A DNA stretch of 64,000 nucleotides from positions 2,501-66,500 of the forward strand of contig OX637290.1 of assembly GCA_951799445.1 (NCBI GenBank). Reading direction: 5' to 3'. The stretch is from Pseudisothecium myosuroides. Its lineage: Eukaryota > Streptophyta > Bryopsida > Hypnales > Lembophyllaceae. The notes below the pieces were generated by a model. That model saw only the letters and a list, made by a program, of their open reading frames with translations, made no database searches and was not told the origin of the DNA. The position numbers were made by a program, and so were the translations under genes. The number at the start of each line of letters is the position of its first letter. Within the stretch, counting starts at the first letter, position 1. Shown in pieces: positions 20,685 through 32,169 of the stretch.

Positions 20685-21085
20685 AAAAGGGGGCCCTAAT
20701 CAACTGAAAATCAATGCACTTACATTGATTACAAAAAAAAAAAATTGGGCTCTGTTGATTTGGCAGTCCTCCAAACATCAATCAACATGATTTGGTTGAT
20801 TTGAACAAAAAGGAAATTTGCTCAGTTGATTCGGCAATCCTCTCAACATCATTTTCATTTTCCCACATATTGTAATAGTAAGATAGGGCCGGCCAAAAAT
20901 AATTATTTAAAAGTATGCCAAAAAATAAATAAAATGAATAAGAAAAAATGTCAAATTTAGCAAAAAATTAAATGATCAAAATTTTGTAAAAAATAAAAAT
21001 GTCCAATATTAGCGGGAAAGTCCAAAATAAAGTCCAATGACCATCTAAAATCAAGATATTCTATATGGCAAGGTGATGGACTTAT

Positions 21086-21848
21086 GGTGACTCCCAAAAA
21101 TAATTGGCTACTATATAAATTGTTTTAATAAACTAAAAAATTGGAAATATTAAGAGAAATTTTGACATGTTGTATAAAAGGGATTCTACCTTTATGTACA
21201 ATTTCACTTAGAATGGATTATATTTAGACTTATTATTATTTGAATGAAATTTTTATGGAAAAATAATTTTTTTGTGAAAAGTCAAAATGTCTCATTTCTT
21301 TTTATAGGAAGAATGTGCATCTTGACTAGAATCACATACTACAAGATTCATGAATATTGGATTTTTATTGATTGATATCTTATTGATTAAAATTTGACTT
21401 TTTAATTTTTCACTCCATAAATTGCAAATATGTTTTTGATATATATAGTTATTTGATGTTATTTTAAATTTTTATTTTATTTTTTTCAATCTATGGAATG
21501 AAAAATGAAAAAATGAAAATTTTGATGTCAAGTTTTAATCAATAAGATTTCAATCCATAAAATTCAATCAATAAAAATTTAAAATTCATGGAACTTATAA
21601 TATGTAATTCTAGTCAAGATGTATATTCTTCCTATAAAAAAAAATGAGACATTTTGACTTTTCACAAAAAAATTATTTTCACATAAAAATTTCATTCAAA
21701 TAATAATAGGTCTAAGTATAGTCCACTGTAAGTGAAATTGTAGAATCCCTTTTGTACAACAATATGCCCAATTTTCACTTCACAATTCTAGTTTCTCAAT
21801 TTATGAGAGCAATTTATATGGTGGCTCCAACTACTACTAGGAGTCACC
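21086..21848. repeat. Large fold-back repeat inside the CACTA element
   Basis: Arms of roughly 330 bases (about 21086-21420 and 21510-21848) are inverted copies: GGTGACTCC on the left against GGAGTCACC on the right, CATCTTGACTAGAAT against ATTCTAGTCAAGATG, and so on. A transcript would fold into a long hairpin. Confidence 0.8.
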
Positions 21849-21951
21849 GTTTTTCATTGACATTTAGTAAAAATGATAGTAGAGAGGTTGTTTTTACAAT
21901 GAAATCCATTGTTCATCATGAATTATCAAAGAATATGGGATAATTTGAAGA

Positions 21952-22390
21952 TGAGAGCTTGACCGCTCATTGTCAAAATGTAGGAATTGTGTGCAAAGTA
22001 GAATTTCAAACCTCATTTTGTCATAGTAGAATATCTTTTTTCAAATATTTTTGAACTAAAAAAAGTTGTGAAATCAAGCCAAATTTCAATTCCAAAAAAC
22101 CGTTTGATGTTTCAAGCCTCCAATCAAAAGTTATGGACAAATTTCAAAGTGGGTGTTTGAAATTGTCAAAAAAATGTCCTTTCTACCCCCTCTCTCAAAT
22201 TTGTCCATAATTTTTAATTGGAGGCTTGAAATCTCAAACGGATTTTTGGAGATGAAATTTAGATTCATTTTCTACAATAACTTAGTTCAAAGTTTTTTGA
22301 AAAAAGTAATTCTACAATGCCTAAATGAGGTCTGAAATTCTACTTAAACCACAATTCCTACTTTTGACTTAAGTATAAACGGTTGAGCTC
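21952..22390. repeat. Second fold-back repeat inside the CACTA element
   Basis: Arms of about 200 bases (21952-22165 and 22185-22390) are inverted copies, recognisable by AAGCCTCCAATCAAAAGTTATGG against CCATAATTTTTAATTGGAGGCTT-like words and by GTAGAATTTCAAACCTCATT against its complement. Confidence 0.75.
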
Positions 22391-22954
22391 CTACTGTTCC
22401 TCACTCTTTATAAATCCCATATGGGTTGTCCTACCTCCTACCACCCCACTTATATAAAGGCCTTGTCTTTCCCTCTCTTCAAACACCAAGGTAAGCTACA
22501 TTCAAAGTTAAATTGGAATATATGTTAAATTATATGGAATGTAGTGGTGAATTTTGGCATTCAAAGTTGTATAGTAGTATATATTTATTTAGTTATTTTG
22601 AATATAATGTAGGATTCTTTAAAGTTAAATTTTAAATTTATGAATATAATTTGAAAACTTTAATTAATTATTTAATATCAATTTGTTGATTGTTGACATG
22701 GCAATCTAATCCGTTTGGCCGTTCTAGTGACGTGGCAGTCTTGCCTGTGTGGCAAGTTCAGCCTATGTGGCAGCTTACGTGGCAAATTATTAAATAATAA
22801 TAATAATTTTTTCACTGTGACCGAATCAAGATATAAAATCAACATAGAAGTGTTGATTATTGTCCGAATCAAAATGTCCTAATCCACTGTCGAAAATAAC
22901 ATATATTTTTTGATTTTTTTGTTGAATAGGACACTGAATTTTGTAGTAGTGCCG

Positions 22955-23188
22955 GATCTCCCAGAACGTGAAACCGGGGAGCGGAACCGGAATCTGACGG
23001 ACGTCTTTGAACAACTGGGAACGGAAACGCCCAGGAGTCCCACACTGAACTAGGGACAGGATCAAAGTATGAATCTGACCTCGGATCAGGGTGTGGATCA
23101 AGGTCTAAATCAGAGCGTGGACCAAGGTGTGGACCAAGTTATGGACAAAGGAACGGATCAAGGAGTAGATCCGGTTGTGATAGGATAG
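22955..23188 (+). pseudogene. C-terminal end of the gag-like frame plus in-frame DQG-repeat tail
   Basis: This continues the frame of 19143-20675 after the CACTA insertion. It reaches a TAG at 23051-23053, then stays open in the same frame for 44 more codons to a second TAG at 23186. The tail repeats a VDQG-like unit (SDQGVDQGLNQ, VDQGVDQ, TDQGVD), so it looks coding. Either the first TAG is a recent nonsense change or it was read through in the active element. Confidence 0.55.
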
Positions 23189-24410
23189 TTAGGATTTTAG
23201 TTTTGTAAATATTTGTTAGGATGGACCGGACCGGATTTGATCCGGTCTGTTTGGTTAGGATCGGATGTTCTCCGGTTTGACCGGCTCGGCAGGGACCGAA
23301 AGTTCCGCGCGGACTTTCTAGGTCTCCTTTTTGTTGACTTTGAGTTTTAAAATGTATATAAGTCAGTCTCTGCGAAGGAGACTGGGAGTCTTTTCTTCTG
23401 AGTTTTCTTGCATTTTCTATTAGTTTCTTGTTGTACGTCTCTCCCGCGCGTGGCAGGGCTGTTTGGTGAGGAGTTAGGAAGATGCATGCAGATTCTAGAG
23501 AGATTTCTCCCGTTGGTGTTGTTGTTTTGCTTTTATGTGCATGTGAGTAGGTATTCTTAGTGTTGGGAGTGGATTTCAGTTCCTCAGCACCTCTACAGTT
23601 CACGATTTCGGGCGAGAAAGCCATTGTTAGGCTAGGCGGATAGGGAAGGAGTCCTTAGTCGTGCTAGAACTCTTGGATAGGAAATCCGGTTGAGTGTCCG
23701 ATCTCCCGTGAGGTCTCGCTGCCCTAGTTGGTAAACGGAAGAACTTTAGTTGATGTTGGAACGGACGGGTTCACTTGTAACCACCTAACTTCGCACAGAG
23801 GAAACTTGGCATCAAGGTTGTTGTAGTATGAGAGGATCGTACGGAGGTTCTTTGTGTGACCTGCAAACCGGATCGCTATGCGGGTGGCTGTGAGAGATCA
23901 AACCGGATCCGAGCTAGTGTAGGAAGTAGCAGAATAGAGAAGTGGGTCTTCAGCCACTATAAGTCACGGAAGGAGTGGCGGGCCTTCCACTTTCAAAAGC
24001 AAGCGGCAAACCCTCCGATGGTAAAACAGAGGCAAAACTAAACCAGAGTGGAGTGAGAGTACGTGTGAGCGGACCGGAACGGATCGGTCCAAAAGAATGC
24101 CAGGATCGGAAGTTAGAGGATCCTAGGTTGTGGTAGTTTTACAGGACCGGAAAAGTGGAATTTGGGTACTGACTGAGCTTAGGTTGGAAATAGAGCTAGA
24201 CACTTCACAGAATCTCATGGGTTCAATCTTTAGAGTTATTTTGTTATGCTTTAGAGTGGTTTTGGAGAGTATAACAGGGAATTTACTTACTCTGTGCTGT
24301 GACAGTGCATGGTGGTCATTACTACGCGTTTATCAGGTCCACGCTCTCTAATCAGTGGTGACTATTCAGTGTCCAATTTGCTGCTCTTACTTGTGCAATT
24401 CAAATATTTT
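23189..24410. other. CCGGA-rich retroelement 3' part, possible regulatory region
   Basis: Contains a second TATA-like sequence (ATGTATATAAGTCAG, about 23350) and a CT-rich leader. At 24408 TTGGTATCATGAGTG resembles the initiator-Met primer-binding site of LTR retroelements (TGGTATCAGAGC) with changes. This would fit an LTR plus primer-binding site, but I find no matching second LTR in the window. Confidence 0.35.
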
Positions 24411-25589
24411 GGTATCATGAGTGTTCATTGATAGTCGATTGCAAGTATATATGGATGTGAGCTCCCAATTTGTCACTTGGGACTCGTAGAATTATTTTTT
24501 TGGAAATTTGCAATTTTAAGTTGATAAAAGTATACAAAAACTCATAAAAAGAGTGTAGAACCGAAATAGGGTTGTGTCATATCCATTATAGTATTTGGTC
24601 TAGATTTGTGTTTTTTACTTAGAATCCCCCAAACCTTGCCTAAAAATAGTATAGAAATAACAAAAAAATTAGATTTAGAGGATTCGAGTCACACAGCCCC
24701 AAAAGGGCTAAATCCCACCATGAATGTGGCGATTCATGGCTAGGTCGGTTCGAGGGATCCACAGCGAGGCCACTAGATCGGGTCCTAGAGTTAGATTTAG
24801 AATTCCCCATTAGATCGACGAATTCCCAAAATCCCGATTGTTAGCATGCAGGAGCCACTCACGCAAGACCGGGCCCGTGGAGGAATCTACAGCCCAAGGA
24901 TGGTGTTCTAGGGTGAATCCTATGCCAGGAGTCCAACGACGAAATCGGTTCGCCAAGATTCCTCCACCTGCAGAAGATTCCCGCACCGTCGCTAATTCAA
25001 GGAGATGACCAGTTTTAATCTCCATTGACCAATCGTGCCAGGTACGGAAACACACCCGCACGTCTTTTATGCGACTCCCTGAGAGGTCACGTGAAAAATC
25101 CCGGCATCTTCCGACTTGCAGAAGAACCTTTTCCGAGTGGTCAACCCTCCTAACCTCCAACGGGAATTTCATGGAAATTACCTAGGTTACAATAAAATCT
25201 CACTAAAAATTAGACTAGCTTGTTTTATGTTAATAATGCGCTCCGTGAAGTTTCGCGACATTCCGATAGCGGCAAGTACCCGAACCGGCGAGATTCCTCG
25301 GGAATTAACCATGTGGCGGGGTCCCCGCCACGTTGACCGGCATTCCGGGCCCATACGATGGCAAAACGAAGTCAACCAAAAGTCCTTCCCGACTCTCTCG
25401 CACCTACCAGAGACCCTAGGCTATTCACATTTCTCAAAATAGGAGACCCCCAAGATCTAAGATTTTACCACAATTTGGTTTTTAAACTAAATTAGCCTAC
25501 GATGGATTTTTGGCCTCGGTACGGGGGGCAAGGGGATCTAGGACTAAACACGGCAATCTGGATCCAACGGCGCAATCCGTTTGGCAATT
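24411..25589. other. No gene recognised
   Basis: Moderately GC-rich at 24700-25450 with short frames on both strands (24810-25172 minus, 25116-25442 plus) that show no domain. It may be the internal region of a decayed retroelement. Confidence 0.4.
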
Positions 25590-26900
25590 GGAGCTAATCT
25601 CCAAAAGTCGAAATTTGGAGTTAACTTTGGGAAGTAAAAAGTAGAGTAGGAAATAGAAGTCAAAACCCTAGAGTTAAAAGTTGGAATTAAATTTAGGAGG
25701 GTAACATTTAAAGTTAATCGAGGATTAAAACGATAGGATTAAATTTGGAAGTAGAAGTCAAAAGTCAAAAGTCAAAAGTTTAGATTAAATTTGAAGGTTA
25801 AATTTTAGAGTCAATTGGGGAGTAAAAGGTTAGAGTCAAAAGCTAAAAGTAGAAGTTAGAACTTAGAGGTAGCAGTTAAATTTTAGAGTTAGTTGGAAGT
25901 AGAAAAATCTAGAGTCAAAGTGAAAACGTAGAGTTAAACCCTCGGGGGGGGCACCTAGTATTTTACTACAAACCACGTGCGAACAAGTGGTTTCTAATGA
26001 ACTATAATTTCAACTTAAAATTTTGAGGGTTGCTTAATAATGACTATAGGTTTCTATTGCCAAAATTTCAAACTAAAATAATAGTTGAAATGATTTGTAC
26101 AAGAGGTTGAAAATGACCTAAAACGGCATGTTTTTCAACTCAAATATTTATAGAGATCACATTTAGATGACCATTGCATCAATACTCAACTCAAAATGAA
26201 CTTTCAATAGAGAGCTATTTTTAGGAATTTTTTGTTCATTTTTTAGACAATTTTTTAGGGTATAATATAGGGGTGTGAAAGTTATTTTTCAGCTGCACAG
26301 TGTATCTAATTACTTCAAAAATTTGTAACTAATTATCATTAACAAATAAAAATATCAATAATTCAAAACATAAACTTTTGAAGTAGGAAAATCTAGTCAT
26401 ATTTTTTTTATTCTATTTTATTTAAATTTTAGGATATAATATAGGGGGTCCAAAGTTTTGTTTGCACGTGTTTTCTAATAGACACTCTAAGTGACCCCCC
26501 CGAGGTTAAACCTGGAGGTTAAGATTGGGAATTAATTTTAGAAGTAAAAATTTAGAGTTAAAAGTCAAAAACCTAGAGTTAAATTAGGAGTAAAAATCTA
26601 CAGTAAAAAGTGAAAAGTTAGAGTTAACTTTAGAGGGTAAATCTTAGAGTAGTTTAGAAATAAGAACATAGAATTAAAAGTGAAACTTAGAATTACTCTA
26701 GAAGGTTAAAACTTGGAAGTTAGGAGTTGAAGTTGATTTAGAAGTAAAAACCTAGAGTCAAAAGTCAAAACCTAGAATAGAAGTCGGGAGTTAATACCTA
26801 GACCTCAGCTGAAAAAGTAAAATCTAGAGTTACCTTAAGAAGTTGGAACTTTAGGGGTAAACTTTAAAAGTAGAACTTCTAGGTGGAGTTTTAGAAACTC
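25590..26900. repeat. Degenerate TTAGAGTTAAAAGT array
   Basis: Long run of loosely repeated purine-rich words (AGAGTTAAAAGTC, AAATTTAGAAGTAAAA) in units of about 30-45 bases, strongly A/G-biased on the plus strand. It is split into two parts by the element at 25941-26504. No coding frame. Confidence 0.75.
25941..26504. mobile_element. 564-bp MITE-like element with G-rich termini and 8-bp target duplication
   Basis: Ends are inverted: CTCGGGGGGGGCACCTAG on the left, and on the right the complement of CTCGGGGGGGTCACTTAG. The element is flanked on both sides by GTTAAACC (25933-25940 and 26505-26512). An exact 8-base duplication is typical of hAT-type transposition, although the terminal bases are not the usual hAT CA/TA. 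The interior is AT-rich without a frame. Confidence 0.85.
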
Positions 26901-28796
26901 AAGATAGTCTTAAGGGTTCATGGAAGGAACATAGGGGTTCCCCTTTTTTTTACGTAGTTAGGGACGTTAGAAATGATGCCAACTACCCAATCTACCCTCG
27001 ACATAGGATAGATAGTTAGGGAGTCAAGATTTCACCATCACTCTGAACATCGCAGTTAACTTGTGAGTTATTACATGCATTACTAATTATTCGCTGCCAT
27101 CCACAACCCTTAGGAAACGTTAGCAAAAAAGATCCATTGCTTGGAAAGCACAGTGGACTGCGCTCACAACACCCCCATATATTAAAAAAGTGAATAAAGG
27201 CATAGAACCTGGCCGGTATTCGCTCTATTACCAAGGGTGGGTAATCTAGCGCCCACAATGGACCATAGTTTTGATATTTACATCCTTCAATTTTCTGTCT
27301 AACCAATATAGATTAGTAGTAATGTCTTTTATTCTTGTCTTATGTTATTGCTTATTAACATACATGATTGGATAGGTTCCAGTTTGATAATGAGTGAGTG
27401 ACAAAGAAGGGATGACATTATTACGTTCCCAAGTATCTTATGTACCGCTGCTCCTTGTCGGCAAGTTCTGAAGACTGTGGCAAGTCCACAGTGAAGCATG
27501 ACTTTTTTCCACTCCATCTAAACAGCAGCTTGTGCCCAAAAAAGTGCTGTGGGGTAGGTCTATTTTCGTTGTTATCTCTTCTTTATGGCTATAGGCTCTT
27601 CTCCAAAGGGAGAATATGAACATGAAGTATTTCATTTCATTTTGTTAGAATTTCAAATCGTCTGTTTATTTTGATCATGTTTAGACTTGATTTCTGTCAA
27701 TGATTTTTGATTTGGTGTGTTATAATGGGCAGATATGGACTGACAAGATTGCTGATTGAGACTGAAGGTACTCTAGGGTCTATCAAAGAGGTCATTCTTT
27801 GTCTCCAAAGAATTCCTCAAGCTACTGTTGTAAGCTACTGTCATACTACTTGTAAAGTTTTGATTTGCGTACAGATTTATCCTTCCTTCAGTTTTGTTCT
27901 TCCTTCCAATTTTAATTTGGCGCTATGAAAATGTATCTGGAAAATTATTGTAGGTTTTCTCAACCGTGGTTTAGTTCCTAAGTGCTGAGGCTTTTCATTA
28001 GCTCATTTTCAAGTGATGTTTTTAATCATTCTGTGACAAACTATGAAGTGATGCAACAATTTCATTGTATCCGAACATTTGATGAATATGCAATTATTTT
28101 GACTCTATGTTGGTAAATGTTGGTGCTCATGCAGGTAAATACTGAGATTGAAGCTGTAGAGTGCGATGCTTGCTTTTCGGTGGAGTTTTGAGTACGTGTG
28201 GTCAATTTTCACTTAACTTGCAAGTCATGCGGATTATTACTACCTGCGTATGCAAAGAGCAAGGAATTCTAGAAGTTTACATTGAAGAAGAAAGAGAAGA
28301 AATTCAGAACAATAACATCGACTAGAGCAATAACCTCTGTTCTATTCAGGTTCTGTGACTACTAGTGGATCATGAAGAAAACATACAGGATGATTCTACC
28401 CTCTTTCTCTAAGCACAGTGGTAGGTTTAGGACTTCAATAGGATCTCCTTGCTTTCTCCACATGGATACGTAGATGCATTTGTAATCTACGTAGTGAATA
28501 GCATACTCTATACTAGTCTGCTTAACTGGCAACTACAAGAGAGATTAGTCTATCTAGGGCTGGTGAATGGTTGCTTCTTGTAGACAAGAGTTTTTTGTTC
28601 AAGAAAGGCACTTCTTGCAATCTGGACAATGTGGCGGGTGATGTAGGCGTGAAAGAATTATATAACCTATACTCATTTCATAAGAATCTTGTTGCATGTG
28701 CTGGTTTATGCTTTCTTTATGCACTTTCTTTATGCACTTTGCACAGGTACCATTACCAACAGTGCAGCCCTTCTGCACGCAGAAGGTGTCCAGATC
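26901..28796. other. No gene recognised; possible decayed exons
   Basis: A frame at 27016-27306 (minus) is Cys-rich and one at 27707-27832 (plus) reads as a plausible helical stretch, but I can match neither to a family and no splice pattern links them. Treated as unannotated. Confidence 0.35.
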
Positions 28797-28981
28797 AAAA
28801 GTTGACAGGGTTTTTTTTGGTCAGAAATGACATTGAAAATTGACAGAACTTTGTCAAAGGACATTGACAATTGACAAAATTTTGTCAACTAAGTGTCCAA
28901 ATCAAGGTGTCCTAATTGACGGCACAGTTGACAAAATTTTGTCAATTTTTAGTCAATTAGGACAAAAATCCTCTTGTAGTG
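28797..28981. mobile_element. CACTA-like right end with internal palindromes
   Basis: Ends in TCCTCTTGTAGTG, whose complement CACTACAAGAGGA fits CACTA termini. The sequence GTCCAAATCAAGGTGTCCTAAT just inside matches GTCCGAATCAAAATGTCCTAAT in the right end of the 20676-22951 element, in the same relative place. TTGACAAAATTTTGTCAA, a perfect palindrome, occurs twice (about 28877 and 28928). No left end was found, so this is probably a truncated copy. Confidence 0.55.
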
Positions 28982-29366
28982 TATCAAACCAATAGGCTGC
29001 CTTCTTTGTTTTCAATCTACAATGAACATTGAAGTCATCCATTGGACACTTTTGGTCTTCATTATCCTTCAAAGGTTAACTTATAGAAAATAGTAAAATT
29101 AGATTGTTCCATATTAATTTCTTGACATTTGACACTATATAATTATTTTGTGTTATTGTATAAGAATGAACTACTTTTGAATTAGGTATTGTTGTAATTG
29201 GGACTCATTAACCTCCATGTCTACAAATAAAAATATTTGTAGAAGTATTTGTTAACTTTGATGGCTTATAAAGTTACTTTCTCAGGGTAAGGCAACTTAA
29301 TTGTTAAGGCAACCTAATTCTACTATTTTGTCTATTTTGTGTTAGAATTTGCTTTAGAAAGGTTGG
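28982..29366. other. AT-rich spacer
   Basis: No coding frame or recognisable repeat. Confidence 0.5.
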
Positions 29367-29368
29367 TA

Positions 29369-30407
29369 TAGTAGAACTTCTCTTACTGCATACTCTCTTA
29401 GTGCATACTCTCTTAGTGCATAATATGCAATAAGAGAGGTTTGTGGGTGGGGGCTAATTTGAAATACATTTTCATAAAGGTACAATAAATCTAAGCCTTA
29501 ACCCCTAGAGTCCCAAGGTCATTTTTTTTGTCAAAAAACACTCAAAACTGCCATTTCTGCTGCATTCATCCATAAAAGCAAAAAAACATTTTTTTTAAGA
29601 ATCTAACCATAGGATCTTATACTTCACTTGTCTGAGATCATGTGGTAAAAATTTCATCAAATTTGACCGTACGGATTGGAAGATATTAGCATTCAAAGTT
29701 GGGCAAAAAGTTTTTTTTCAAGATTGCCGGAAAAACAAGATTGTCCATAGCTTTCTCATCACTAGTCCAAATAGAATGAATCAAAGTCTTACATGTAGAC
29801 AAACATATAATATTTTAGGAAAAAAATTTAAAAAAAATTATTTTGACTTTTTGTGATTTTTTTTGGGCTGCCCGCCGACCTCCATATTTGGCTTTTTGTG
29901 CAATAACTTTTACTTCCAAGCACTCATTGAAATAAAAATTATATCCCCAAGAAGCTTATGTGTTTTCCTAGCTTTACAAGAAGTTTTAGAAAATTATGAT
30001 GAATATTGAAACTGTGCGAGCCTACCCAAACTTGCATTTTGGCCCTCGTAGGGCTAATGGGACTTTAGGGGTTAAGTTTAGGGAGCTGACTTTGACCTAG
30101 TCCCATGCCTACAGTATTATAGAGCTACTGTAGTATTCTCTAGTACCTTCTCATCCCAGGTGTCTTCATCTCCACCTTGCTTGCCTGGATGGGCAGTTAA
30201 TTTCTTCATGTGCTCCTTGTTATTTTTGTTGTCAATCTTTCTCGTAGGTGGATCCAATTTCAACTGAGTTGTCCTACAATATTGCTCCAACTCGCAAAAA
30301 AATATAATTTTCTAACAGACTTAAACAAATGTAACCTCTCCAAATGCATAAACTTCTCTTAGTGCATAACTTAGTTCCGGCACTATGCACTAAGAGAGGT
30401 TCTACAG
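29369..30407. mobile_element. Pogo/Emigrant-like TIR element with TA target site, carrying a nested element
   Basis: The left end TAGTAGAACTTCTCTTACTGCAT and the right end, whose complement begins CTGTAGAACCTCTCTTAGTG, are inverted, and each side is flanked by TA. The CAGTAGAACCTCT terminus is characteristic of plant pogo-type (Tc1/mariner) MITEs such as Emigrant. TATGCACTAAGAGAGG and its complement recur near both ends. About 578 bases of the interior are a separate TIR element (29498-30075), so the pogo-like element is the older of the two. Confidence 0.7.
29498..30075. mobile_element. TTAACCCCTAAA-family TIR element, copy B (nested)
   Basis: Ends TTAACCCCTAGAGTCCC and the complement of TTAACCCCTAAAGTCCC. 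The interior aligns word by word with copy A (for example CCATAGGATCTTATACTTCA, CTTTTGTGCAATAACTTTTACTTCCA). 578 bases, no frame. Confidence 0.8.
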
Positions 30408-32169
30408 TAATGTATTGAGCACAAAGCCCAAAAAAATGCCATACTTGTGTTCCCTGCATCCTCAACGCCTGTCCATCAACATTCAATCGGTCGTACTTCA
30501 TCCACTTTCATCCACAGTGCTTCAATTCCCGCCATGTACTGCACTTGCATATGAATCCAATTCACGAAAGATCTGGCGTTCCTCTCATTGACGGAGGTCA
30601 ACTGATGAAGCCTTCGTATATCCTTCAACGACAAATTACTCCGGATTGGATGCGTGCGAGATCCGTCAATAGCATTTTCGCAACTGCAGCTTCAATTGCA
30701 GGGAGGAGTGCAACACGGGAATGTCGAGAAGGAGCTCCGTGTTTAAGCTTAAATTAGGGCTCGCTCTTTTTTTTCTTCCAATTTGGGAGTAATCCGTCTT
30801 AGCTTTCGGGGGTTCCGATTTGTATTTCGCGGGAGATTGAGCTACAGCAACACTACTGGCGTGTTGACCAGATGGAGTATTAATCCCATCTCACAGCACA
30901 GTACAGAACGCCTGCGGCACTCAATGCTTGGAGGATCTTTTGCAAGGTAAACGCAGCTTGCTTGAGTTTGAACTGTTTTTTTTCTTCCGGTTTGGCATAC
31001 CTCATGCTCGTATGATGACAGTGGATGACTATTGATTTGGGTTTATTCTTGTGGGTGGTAATGTAGAGGCGGAGTGGAGCATTCTAAGCATGGATAAGTT
31101 TGTGATCCGTGGGATTGGTCCTTCATTTCCATCCGTCAAGGAAAGATTACCCTCGAGGTAACGATTTGTATCAGAAACCTAGTTCTCCACGATCTCGTGC
31201 TCTTTGGCTGTCTTTGCTAAGCAATTGTAGATCCTTGCGAAGTTCGTTAATTATCGTTGGGGGTAGTGGAGTTCGCAACTTGAATGTCAGACCCGTAGCT
31301 CGAAGTTTTGTTTCTCTCGATCAATTAGCGGAAGGACCTCTACGAGAACAACTGTTCCCAAGAATTGACTACATGTAGTTTACTAGTGTTTGTGGGTATG
31401 CTCCGGAGCTTGGCTATGTTGAGCAGTCTGAGAACGTTGTTGAATGTATGTTTTGCAAATTGTGACGACGTCTGATCTGGTTGCTAAGATTCTTGGGAAT
31501 GTTTGCGGGCGAAAATGGCAGGCAGGTGCTTATCAATTGGATGGGAAATTATTAGCTGCTTACAAACATTCCCTCCTGAATGACCTGCTGCTGTCGTATG
31601 ATGAGGCAGGTGCATTTGCTGGGTAGATAGGGATGAGACAATTTGTATCTTAGAAAAGAGGGTGATGGCTTCAGTAGAATGCATCATGCCTTAGTGCTTC
31701 CTGAGTTCACTAGATTTCTCCAGACTGATTTGTGGACACTTGTGCTAGGTTGATGAGAATGAGTTATCCTGGTTAACATTGTGCTCTCGTCGGGTGAGTC
31801 TGTAAGGTGTGGAGGAGTGCTCTATTTGCATTCTGTTTTTTGCAATGTACAACGAACTAACCGTATTTTTTTTTTGTGATTATAGATTGAAAGCTTCCCT
31901 CAATCAAATCTGACCCATCATCTCCACTCCACTTTGATGTAAGTTGATGTACATCCTTTAGTGCACCCAATCTCCTTTGAATTATCAACTTGTGCATGAT
32001 CGCCAAAATGGTTGTCTACTTGCTTATGTTGTAGAAATTCTGAGGAAGACGACATTAAGCTGCCTGGTCATCCACAAAATGGAAATCGTTTGATCTTGAT
32101 TGCAGTGTTTCGAATAGCGGTTGTTACTTCCTTCTCCTAAGTGTCCTGATAATGGTTGTAACTGGCAGG
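30408..32169. other. Region upstream of the WD40 exons
   Basis: Compositionally gene-like in places. The frames at 31109-31378 and 31444-31626 might be decayed 5' exons of the WD40 gene or of another gene, but the frame breaks between them and I cannot match them. A phrase at about 32037-32105 (NSEEDDIKLPGHPQNGN) also looks exonic without a usable donor. Confidence 0.35.

Larger units (their letters stand above)
20676..22951. mobile_element. Non-autonomous CACTA (EnSpm-like) DNA transposon
   Basis: The left end is CACTACTAGAAAA and the right end is TTTTGTAGTAGTG, inverted repeats of 13 bases with one mismatch, flanked by exact CCG duplications. The subterminal DNA has repeated TTGATT and CATCAATCAAC words on the left and GTGTTGATT words on the right, as CACTA transposases use. 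The 2276-base interior is AT-rich and encodes no transposase; instead it holds two large fold-back repeats. It is inserted in the gag-like frame, so it is younger than that element. Confidence 0.93.

Noticed and set aside
18480..24200. Complete LTR retrotransposon with reverse transcriptase
   Set aside because: No polymerase, protease or integrase motif and no LTR pair can be found in the window.
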